49,735 bases of DNA. Origin: an uncultured Christensenellaceae bacterium. Lineage in GTDB: Bacteria > Bacillota > Clostridia > Christensenellales > Borkfalkiaceae. Numbering within the stretch: position 1 is the stretch's first letter; every line of letters starts with the position of its first letter. The notes beneath the pieces are model-generated. The model was not told where the DNA came from, did not search any database, and saw only the letters and a program-made list of their open reading frames with translations. The position numbers were made by a program, and so were the translations under genes. Location of the stretch: the NCBI GenBank assembly GCA_910588685.1, contig CAJUPX010000016.1, positions 1 to 49,735 on the forward strand, written 5' to 3'. Of this stretch, positions 38,886 through 45,038 are shown piece after piece.

Positions 38886-40736
38886 ATGAAAAAATGGACA
38901 ATTGCGGCTGTTTCTTTGGCAACCTGCGCAACGGTCGGGCTTTTGGCGGCGTGCGACTCGTGCAACGATAAAAAAGGCAGCACCGAGGATATTTCGCTTA
39001 TGAAGTCCTGGAAGGGCAATGAAAACGAGGATACTTACAGCTTTAAAAATCAAGCGAACGGCGATTTAACGGTTAAATATTCTAAGTCGGGACAGTGGCA
39101 GTACGCAACCCGTACTTTTGTAGAGCCCGAAGAAAACCTCGCGCTTATGAAGACCCTCGTAATGGAGGGAAGTATGGTTACCGATACGGGCGACCCTATG
39201 GTAACTCTTAAAATCACGTATAAAGGCGCAATTCCCGAAAAAGAGGTGCACTTTAATATGAGTGAAAGCAAGGCGACTTACGAGTGGGACCTTTCGGGCG
39301 CGCAGCTTGACCAGGCTCTGGGTTTAATGCTTTTTGCGGAGGGCAACCGCGTTTCCGCAAACGGTACTATAACGTTTAACAGCTTTTATCTTACCGCAAA
39401 CACTATAAACGAAGCCAACAGTATAGATAAGAACAAACCGTCCGGCGAAAAGGCGGTTAATGAAATAACCGCTTCAAACGGCGCTTTGAACGGCGGCTGG
39501 TACGACTCCGGCGACGGCGTTTATACGGTGGAAAAGAGTGCAAACGAATACGGTGTCGAGTACAGTAAAAAGAGCTTTGAATACGCCAACGTACAGGCGA
39601 TAGTAAAGGGCGACGCTATAAAAAATTACAAGACGCTGCGCGTAACGGTTAAAGGCACCGCGGGCGAAAATTTCAGAATTAATTTCTATGACGGAGAAAA
39701 ACAGCAGAACCACGAATCGGAAATAGTAACGCTTACCGGCGGCGACGACGTTATAATTCTTGATTTAACTACGTTTATCGCCGATTTCAACTGTTCTATT
39801 GAACAGAAGGTGTTTGTAATGGCTCAGCCGGGCGTTAAGGACGTTAAAGGAACGTTCACCATTAAAAACGCGGAGTTTTCTATGGAGGACGCTCCTGTTA
39901 CCGAAGGTCCTTTCTTAAATACTATTACTTCGGCGAACAGGGCGGTTAAAGGCTGGTACAGCGGCGACGCGGGTGTGTTTAACGTTACGGAAAACGACGA
40001 CGGTTCGTTTGACGTAACCAAGAAAGCGGGCGGCAGCTGGGCGCAGCTCAAAGCAAACGTGACCGGCGCGGAACTTGCGAATATGGCTTCGTTTAAAATT
40101 ACGCTGTCGGGAGTAGAAGGTAAAAAAGTAATCGTTAAACCTTTTGATAAAGTTGAAGTAAAAGCGGAACCCGCCGAAACGGACGAAATTACTTTTACGG
40201 TAGACCTTACCGGTGTGACCGGAGTTGATTACGGCACTACGCTCCCCATTTTGATATTCTTTGATATGGATAATACCGAAGATTCAAGCTTTACTATTGA
40301 GAGCGCGGAGTTTAACTATAAAGTAAACGAAATTACTGCAACGGACAAAACCGTTTCGGGCTGGCACAACAACGGCGGCAGTGCGTATACCGTTACGGAA
40401 AACACCGACGGAACGGTTGACGTAACTAAAAAAGCGGGCGGCGGCTGGGATACTCTCAGAGTTGACGTAACTGGCGCGGAGCTTGCGAATATGACTTCTT
40501 TTAAAATTACTCTGTCGGGAGTAAAAGATAAAAACGTTATCGTTAAACCTTTTGATAAAGTGGAAAGTAAGCTTGAGCCTGCAACGCAGGACGAGGTTAC
40601 TATAACCGTTGATTTAACGCAGGTTAAGGACGTGGATTTTAATACCGTATTGCCCGTTTTGATCTTCTTTGACTGGGATAACCAAACAGACGTAAGCTTT
40701 AAAATCGTAAGCGCGGAGTTTGCAGCTGCGCAGTAA
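38886..40736 (+). CDS. Lipoprotein with four beta-sandwich (CBM-like) repeats
   Basis: A 616-residue surface lipoprotein (lipobox LAAC, Cys23) with no enzyme motif. It is built from about four beta-sandwich units: residues about 35-175, 190-340, 345-480 and 482-616. The last two are clear duplicates, sharing VTKKAGG, VTGAELANM, SFKITLSGV, VIVKPFDKVE and PVLIFFDWDN (PILIFFDMDN in unit 3). Conserved tryptophans in GGWYDSGDG, KGWYSGDAG and SGWHNNGGS could stack on sugar rings. The most likely role is to hold glucan at the cell surface for the lipoprotein GH144. It follows MsmK by 59 nt, has a strong AAGGAG, and ends the operon. I recognise no named family with certainty. Confidence 0.78.
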   Translation: MKKWTIAAVSLATCATVGLLAACDSCNDKKGSTEDISLMKSWKGNENEDTYSFKNQANGDLTVKYSKSGQWQYATRTFVEPEENLALMKTLVMEGSMVTDTGDPMVTLKITYKGAIPEKEVHFNMSESKATYEWDLSGAQLDQALGLMLFAEGNRVSANGTITFNSFYLTANTINEANSIDKNKPSGEKAVNEITASNGALNGGWYDSGDGVYTVEKSANEYGVEYSKKSFEYANVQAIVKGDAIKNYKTLRVTVKGTAGENFRINFYDGEKQQNHESEIVTLTGGDDVIILDLTTFIADFNCSIEQKVFVMAQPGVKDVKGTFTIKNAEFSMEDAPVTEGPFLNTITSANRAVKGWYSGDAGVFNVTENDDGSFDVTKKAGGSWAQLKANVTGAELANMASFKITLSGVEGKKVIVKPFDKVEVKAEPAETDEITFTVDLTGVTGVDYGTTLPILIFFDMDNTEDSSFTIESAEFNYKVNEITATDKTVSGWHNNGGSAYTVTENTDGTVDVTKKAGGGWDTLRVDVTGAELANMTSFKITLSGVKDKNVIVKPFDKVESKLEPATQDEVTITVDLTQVKDVDFNTVLPVLIFFDWDNQTDVSFKIVSAEFAAAQ

Positions 40737-40774
40737 ACGTTTATAATTTCAATTATATTCTATCTGTTTCTATT

Positions 40775-40801
40775 AAAAGAGGGCTTTACGCCCTCTTTTT
40801 T
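40775..40801 (+). terminator. Terminator of the glucan-utilisation operon
   Basis: GAGGGC-TTTAC-GCCCTC stem flanked by an A-run and six T residues. The 40,802-40,981 stretch after it is very AT-rich; I see nothing else in it. Confidence 0.9.
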
Positions 40802-40981
40802 ATGTAATTTCACAAAAACGTGATTTTTGTTGTTAATTTACACATAAAAAATGTTAATATTGAAATTTTATTTCAGTATAAAAATACTGATTTTGTAAAG
40901 TTAACATAAATTTTAGTTTCAAACATATAATAATGTTAGAAAGTTACAAAAATAATATTTTTAAAAATTTTTAAAATGTTA

Positions 40982-41010
40982 TTGACTAACAGATGACTCA
41001 ATGCTATACT
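40982..41010 (+). promoter_or_regulatory. Promoter of the micro-ORF operon
   Basis: TTGACT (40982-40987), 17 bp, then TATACT (41005-41010). The expected transcription start is about 35 nt before the first micro-ORF. Confidence 0.85.
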
Positions 41011-41050
41011 ACAACCGAAATTAAAAAGCAGTTTAAAGGAGGGCAGGAAT

Positions 41051-41119
41051 ATGAAATTTTTGCATTGGTTGCGTTATATAAACAGTCTTTTACGCCCCAA
41101 CAATAACGCTAAAATCTAA
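41051..41119 (+). CDS. Micro-ORF A, 22-residue cationic peptide
   Basis: Begins MKFLHWLRYINSLLRP and ends NNNAKI before TAA. AAAGGAGG lies 7-8 nt before the ATG, an ideal distance. The first 15 residues would form an amphipathic, positively charged helix with Trp and His, as in membrane-active or membrane-anchored peptides. It is first in a three-ORF unit with its own promoter. I know of no homologue, and no modification enzyme or peptide exporter lies beside it. Confidence 0.6.
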   Translation: MKFLHWLRYINSLLRPNNNAKI

Positions 41120-41163
41120 GCGGGTTAATAAAATGTCAATATAAGTTTATTAGGAGGTGCATT

Positions 41164-41253
41164 ATGTTTATTTACGATAGACTTAACGAGTTTGACGAGG
41201 CGGAGGGCGTTTCCGCATTCTCATACGTAGTGCTTAACTGCGGCAGGGAATAA
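41164..41253 (+). CDS. Micro-ORF B, 29-residue acidic peptide
   Basis: Begins MFIYDRLNEFDEAEGVSA and ends NCGRE before TAA. TAGGAGGTG lies 5 nt before the ATG. It is acidic with a single Cys near the end. It is 44 nt after micro-ORF A, in the same transcript. Function unknown. The charge opposes that of peptide A, so an antitoxin-like or partner role is conceivable but unproven. Confidence 0.6.
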   Translation: MFIYDRLNEFDEAEGVSAFSYVVLNCGRE

Positions 41254-41322
41254 TTTTCAATTTACTAAAACTTTTATTAAGATAAAATATAATAAATAAT
41301 TTCTATTAAGGAGAAATACGTT

Positions 41323-41415
41323 ATGAACGAGTATAATAATTTTGTATACGCAATGGCGATGTTGTCCTTGTTAAACAACAAGTACGATAACAAAAACGAC
41401 AGATTTGAAGACTAA
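41323..41415 (+). CDS. Micro-ORF C, 30-residue peptide
   Basis: Begins MNEYNNFVYAMAMLSLLNN and ends NDRFED before TAA. TAAGGAGA lies 8 nt before the ATG. A short hydrophobic core (FVYAMAMLSLL) is followed by an Asn/Asp/Lys-rich tail. It is the last ORF before the terminator. Function unknown. Confidence 0.58.
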   Translation: MNEYNNFVYAMAMLSLLNNKYDNKNDRFED

Positions 41416-41417
41416 CA

Positions 41418-41448
41418 AAATATCAGGTGTAGCGCCTGATATTTTTTT
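41418..41448. terminator. Terminator of the micro-ORF operon, probably bidirectional
   Basis: AAATATCAGG and CCTGATATTT form a 10-bp stem around a 7-nt loop, followed by T-runs in both directions. It also lies just after the stop of the convergent regulator gene. Confidence 0.9.
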
Positions 41449-41458
41449 AACCGTTAAT

Positions 41459-42793
41459 TCAAATCTTGCTCACTGCCGAGTAATTGATTACCGCACAGCC
41501 CTCATAGCCGTTTAACGGCTCGGAAAGATAATCCGAAAGGCACTTTATGCGCACGCCAGCGCTCTTCGCCGCGGTTTTAAGCTGTTCATCGTTGACGTTT
41601 GCGAATTTTGCTATGAAGTGCAGACCTCCGCCCGTATCAAAAATTTCGCAGCCGTCCATTGCCGAAAATTTTTCGGTGAGCCGGGCGCGTATTGTTCGGT
41701 AATGATTTCTTAATCTTGAAATATGCCGCTCGAAATAACCCTCGTCAAGCATTGCGGCAAGCGTTTTCTGTTCAAAAAGCGGCACTATGCTTGCGCTGCC
41801 GCCGAAAAGTTTATAATATATTTCGCACAGCTCTGGCGGCAATACTGCATACCCGAGGCGCATTGACGGCGCAAGACTTTTGGAAAAAGTATTAATATAT
41901 ATAACCCGATCGGGGCAAAGTCCGTAAATGCTTTGCAGCGGCTTGCCCGACAGCCGGAATTCGCTGTCGTAATCGTCCTCGATAACGTATCTGTCGCCCT
42001 CGGAAGCCCAGCGTATAATTTCCGAGCGTGCCGGTGCGGGAATGACCGCGCCTGTGGGGAATTGGTGCGAAGGTGAGATGTGTACTGCCGCAGCTTGGCT
42101 TTTTTTCAATGCGCCGATACATAATCCCGACTTATCTACGGGAATATATTCGACTTTCGCGCCGTTCAGTGTATAGGTTAAAGGAATTTTACTGTAAACG
42201 GGGTTTTCAACGGCAAAGGTTTTTCGGCCTATAAGCTGAACTATTACGCCGTAGAGGTGTTCCGCGCCCGCGCCGATAATTATATAATCCGGGTTTGCCG
42301 AAATGCCGCGGGCGCGGTACAGATAGGCGGATACGGCGCGTTTAAGTTCGTCGTCGCCTCCGCACGGCACGCGTTCCAACAGGTGTTCGCCGCAGTCGGA
42401 AAGTACTCGCCGCATAAGCCGCGCCCAAACGCTGAACGGAAATAATTCGGCGGGGATATTGCTCTTTACGTAGTCGGTTTTATACTGTTTCATATCGCTG
42501 CGCGCCACGCCCGCAGTTCTTTCGCGGGGCGCGGTTTTTTGCACGGCGGTTACAGGCGTAATGACCTTCTCTGCAAAATACCCGTTGCGCTCTTTCGAGC
42601 GTATATATCCCTCTGCTAAAAGCTGATCGTATGCCAGCTGTACGGTCACTGCGCTCACGCCCAGCTCCGCCGCAGCGGCGCGTTTGGAAGGTAACCTTTC
42701 GCCCGCTTTTATGCGCCCCGCGAGTATTTCCCCGCGGATAAATTTGTACAGGCTGTAATACTTGTTTTTACCCGATAAATCTATGTTGTACAT
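41459..42793 (-). CDS. MocR/PdxR-like GntR-aminotransferase regulator
   Basis: A transcription factor made from a GntR winged helix fused to a PLP-binding aminotransferase fold, 444 residues. The N-terminal part reads YKFIRGEILAGRIKAGERLP and AAELGVSAVTVQLAYDQLL. The aminotransferase part carries VIEDDYDSEFR and INTFSKSLAPSMRLGY, where the Lys of TFSK would bind PLP. PdxR members sense pyridoxal phosphate and control vitamin B6 synthesis or uptake. It is divergent from an ECF transporter S component across 77 bp, which fits control of B6 uptake. Other MocR types regulate amino-acid or GABA use, so the ligand remains inferred. Confidence 0.9.
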   Translation of the reverse strand: MYNIDLSGKNKYYSLYKFIRGEILAGRIKAGERLPSKRAAAAELGVSAVTVQLAYDQLLAEGYIRSKERNGYFAEKVITPVTAVQKTAPRERTAGVARSDMKQYKTDYVKSNIPAELFPFSVWARLMRRVLSDCGEHLLERVPCGGDDELKRAVSAYLYRARGISANPDYIIIGAGAEHLYGVIVQLIGRKTFAVENPVYSKIPLTYTLNGAKVEYIPVDKSGLCIGALKKSQAAAVHISPSHQFPTGAVIPAPARSEIIRWASEGDRYVIEDDYDSEFRLSGKPLQSIYGLCPDRVIYINTFSKSLAPSMRLGYAVLPPELCEIYYKLFGGSASIVPLFEQKTLAAMLDEGYFERHISRLRNHYRTIRARLTEKFSAMDGCEIFDTGGGLHFIAKFANVNDEQLKTAAKSAGVRIKCLSDYLSEPLNGYEGCAVINYSAVSKI

Positions 42794-42854
42794 ATAACTC
42801 TCTGGTATTAAAAAATAATCTTATTTTGAGTATATTAATAATATCATAATATGC

Positions 42855-42860
42855 TATAAT
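42855..42860 (+). promoter_or_regulatory. -10 box of the ECF S-component gene
   Basis: A perfect TATAAT lies 10 bp before the ATG. No good -35 box is visible, as expected if the MocR regulator activates it. ATAATAT occurs twice 8 bp apart just upstream (42,838-42,852). The leader would be only about 4 nt, with no ribosome binding site. Confidence 0.65.
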
Positions 42861-42870
42861 AGTCAATGTT

Positions 42871-43476
42871 ATGAAAAATAAAAAAGTAGTATATTCAACT
42901 AAATGGATAACGTACACGGCAATTTTAACCGCGCTCGTCGCGGCGACGGGCTACATACCTGCAATAACCACGCCAATCGGCAGAATTTACTGGGTGGACG
43001 GAATGGTTCTTATCGCGGCGTATCTGACTGACCCGCTGTCGGCGTTTATAGCGGGCGGTTTAGGGTCGCTGATATACGATATTTTTGCATCGCCCGCAAT
43101 GATGATTCCGTCGCTTTTAATACACGGGCTGCAGGGGGCGACCGTTTCGGCATTGCTGCATTTTGTGCTGCCGTCGTTTTTCAAAAAAACAGAATGGATT
43201 AAAGCTCTTATATGCTCGTTAGCCGGTGCGCTAATCGTAGTTTTAGGTTATTTTATTTACCGCACGGTAACGTCCGGCGCGGAGTATGCTTTTACGCAGA
43301 TACCGAGAAATGTTCTGCAAGAGGCGATAGGTATTTCCGCGGCAATGGTTTTGTGTTATGTTACAACGCTTAAAAAGCGGCTTGCAAACGCGCGGCTTTT
43401 GCCCGATTTTAAAAACGAAATGTTGCAAAACAGTGCTGCGGAGCCCGAAAAGTCGGCAAATCGGGCTGAATTTTAA
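42871..43476 (+). CDS. ECF-type transporter S component (predicted vitamin B6 uptake)
   Basis: A membrane protein of 201 residues with about six helices (WITYTAILTALVAATGYIPA, GMVLIAAYLTDPLSAFIAGG, DIFASPAMMIPSLLIHGLQG). The layout and length are those of the substrate-binding S component of energy-coupling-factor transporters, which share EcfA and EcfT encoded elsewhere. The last 35 residues form a charged cytosolic tail. Divergent pairing with a PdxR-like regulator points to pyridoxine or pyridoxal as substrate. I cannot distinguish it from other ECF S types by motif alone. The mRNA seems almost leaderless. Confidence 0.82.
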   Translation: MKNKKVVYSTKWITYTAILTALVAATGYIPAITTPIGRIYWVDGMVLIAAYLTDPLSAFIAGGLGSLIYDIFASPAMMIPSLLIHGLQGATVSALLHFVLPSFFKKTEWIKALICSLAGALIVVLGYFIYRTVTSGAEYAFTQIPRNVLQEAIGISAAMVLCYVTTLKKRLANARLLPDFKNEMLQNSAAEPEKSANRAEF

Positions 43477-43495
43477 TATTTTTTAATAAAATCAG

Positions 43496-43524
43496 TTGAC
43501 ATAATTAAATTTAACTGTTAAAAT
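43496..43524 (+). promoter_or_regulatory. Promoter of the rpsL-rpsG-fusA operon
   Basis: A perfect TTGACA (43496-43501), 17 bp, then TAAAAT (43519-43524). It lies 20 bp after the ECF gene stop. Confidence 0.88.
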
Positions 43525-43528
43525 CGTA

Positions 43529-43571
43529 AATGCACGTTTAGTATGGATTATTATGCTAAACTGCATTTTTT
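43529..43571 (+). terminator. Promoter-proximal terminator or attenuator hairpin
   Basis: AATGCA (43529-43534) plus TTTAG (43537-43541) pairs with CTAAA (43556-43560) plus TGCATT (43562-43567), then TTTT. The stem begins at about the first transcribed base, so RNA polymerase meets a terminator about 40 nt after starting. It would also stop transcription from the ECF gene. Confidence 0.7.
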
Positions 43572-43842
43572 AGTTATTAAAAAATTATTTAGCGGCGCAA
43601 GAAGGGTTACCCTCCGCCGGCGCAACCCTATTTGCGAAAACTTTCGCCTCGGTGGAGGTGAATTGGCGCAATTACGGAATTGTGTGCCCTTAATTATTGC
43701 GCCAAGAGGAACCCAGTTCCTCAAATCACGAAAAATCGCAGGCGCAGAATAGCCGGGATTTTTGTGAAATCAGCTTTCTCCTTTTTCGTTTTAAGGGTAA
43801 CGGAGAAGTTTGAAATATTCCATATTAATACAGGAGGTAAAA
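43572..43842 (+). promoter_or_regulatory. Structured 5' leader of rpsL
   Basis: A gene-free stretch of 271 nt with several hairpins. GGCGCAATTA (about 43663) pairs with TAATTATTGCGCC (43691-43703). GAGGAAC-CCA-GTTCCTC (about 43707-43723) is perfect. AAAAATC and GATTTTT (about 43731-43763) flank a weaker stem, and TTCTCC pairs with GGAGAA just before the ribosome binding site. GGCGCAA recurs at least three times. It may be a ribosomal-protein-responsive leader or contain a small RNA; I do not recognise a known riboswitch. Confidence 0.5.
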
Positions 43843-44214
43843 ATGCCTACAATTAACCAGCTCATAAGACACGGCAGAGAAAAACAGGTTTTCAAGAGTA
43901 AGTCGCCCATTCTGGACAACTGCCCCCAAAAGCGCGGCGTATGCCTTTCGGTTACGACTACCACGCCCAAAAAGCCTAACTCGGCTATAAGAAAGATTGC
44001 GAGAGTCCGTTTGACCAACAAGCAGGAAGGTACCGTTTACATTCCCGGCGAAGGTCACAACCTGCAGGAGCACTCGTCCGTACTCATCAGAGGCGGAAGA
44101 GTTAAGGACTTGCCCGGCGTGCGTTACCACATCATCCGCGGCGCGCTCGATACGGCAGGCGTTTCCAAGCGTAAGCAGGCGCGTTCGAGATACGGCGCTA
44201 AGAAGCCCAAATAA
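43843..44214 (+). CDS. rpsL: 30S ribosomal protein S12
   Basis: Decoding-centre protein of the small ribosomal subunit, 123 residues. I start it at MPTINQLIRHGREK, where CAGGAGG lies 6 nt upstream; the frame 33 nt longer has no ribosome binding site. The decoding loop TTTPKKPNSAIRK and the second loop GRVKDLPGVRYH are unchanged, so no streptomycin-resistance substitution is seen at the usual lysines. It is the first gene of the str cluster and is separated from rpsG by an unusually long, structured 343-nt gap. Confidence 0.98.
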   Translation: MPTINQLIRHGREKQVFKSKSPILDNCPQKRGVCLSVTTTTPKKPNSAIRKIARVRLTNKQEGTVYIPGEGHNLQEHSSVLIRGGRVKDLPGVRYHIIRGALDTAGVSKRKQARSRYGAKKPK

Positions 44215-44230
44215 TTAAAGCTCCCGCTTA

Positions 44231-44350
44231 AAAACTCATATAAACTGCGCAATACTGTGTCGCGCTGCGGCAACCCTCGGTTATTTACGTTTTAGTAAAC
44301 TCCCTCGGGTTATCCTCGCGCTCCTTGTCTTGCTTGTTTCTCTGAGTTTT
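44231..44350. repeat. 120-nt structured intergenic element, copy 1 (after rpsL)
   Basis: Outer arms AAAACTCA (44231-44238) and TGAGTTTT (44343-44350) are complementary. Inside are AACCC pairing with GGGTT and, at the tip, TTTAC-GTTTTA-GTAAA (44284-44299). It shares the tip, the following CTCC, and CTGCGGC and CCTTG segments with copy 2 at 47140-47259, while the arms differ in sequence but stay paired. There is no T-run, so it is not a normal terminator. Confidence 0.8.
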
Positions 44351-44557
44351 CAAAATTATAATAATTTTTGCCTCTACCTTGTTTGGATTATTTCAACCCT
44401 TACCGAATAAGAGTAGGCAGTATTCGCGGCACAGCCGCGGAGAAGATTTGCTACTCCGCATATACGGAGCAAGCAATAGCTTATTTAAGGTAAACCCTTA
44501 AAACCGAATTAAAAAATCAAATTTAAAATCTCGGTAAAACGAGAAAAGGAGGATGTT
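44351..44557 (+). promoter_or_regulatory. Structured rpsL-rpsG intercistronic leader
   Basis: Several hairpins: CGCGGC-ACA-GCCGCG, CTCCG-CATATA-CGGAG within TTGCT and AGCAA arms, and TTAAGG-TAAAC-CCTTAA (about 44483-44499). In E. coli ribosomal protein S7 represses its operon by binding the S12-S7 gap. A similar role here is inferred from position, not from a shared sequence. Confidence 0.45.
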
Positions 44558-45028
44558 ATGCCCAGAAGAGGAGGCGTACCCAAGAGGGACGTATTACCCG
44601 ATCCCGTGTACAATTCAAAGGTTGTGACCAAGCTCATCAACCAGATTATGTACGACGGAAAGCGCGGAACGGCACAGACTATCGTTTACGATGCTTTTAA
44701 TATAATGAGCGAAAAGCTCGGCAAAGACGCAATGGAAATTTTCGAGCAGGCAATGAATAATATTATGCCCGTTCTCGAAGTAAAGGCAAGGCGCGTAGGC
44801 GGCGCAAACTATCAGGTTCCCATTGAAATCAGACCTGAAAGAAGGCAGACGCTTGCAATCCGCTGGCTTGTTATTTCCACGAGAAAGAGAAGCGAGCGCG
44901 AAATGAGCGCAAAGCTTGCCGCAGAGCTTATGGACGCGTATAACAACGCTGGCGGCGCGGTAAAGAAAAAAGAAGACACGCACAGAATGGCGGAAGCAAA
45001 CAAGGCGTTTGCTCATTTCCGTTACTAA
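44558..45028 (+). CDS. rpsG: 30S ribosomal protein S7
   Basis: Small-subunit protein that nucleates the 16S rRNA head domain, 156 residues, the normal bacterial length. It shows MPRRGGVPKRDVLPDPVYNS, the conserved VKARRVGGANYQVPIEI hairpin, RRQTLAIRWLV and the C-terminal HRMAEANKAFAHFRY. AAAGGAGG lies 6-7 nt before the ATG. It is followed 10 nt later by fusA, so the two are co-transcribed. Confidence 0.98.
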   Translation: MPRRGGVPKRDVLPDPVYNSKVVTKLINQIMYDGKRGTAQTIVYDAFNIMSEKLGKDAMEIFEQAMNNIMPVLEVKARRVGGANYQVPIEIRPERRQTLAIRWLVISTRKRSEREMSAKLAAELMDAYNNAGGAVKKKEDTHRMAEANKAFAHFRY

Positions 45029-45038
45029 TAGGTGACTT

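Noticed and set aside
43543..43752. 69-codon frame in the rpsL leader
   Set aside because: No ribosome binding site, a composition unlike a protein, and overlap with the terminator hairpin and leader stems.
44231..44350. Terminator between rpsL and rpsG
   Set aside because: The strong stem is not followed by a T-run and the str genes must be read through. It is better explained as a structured repeat.
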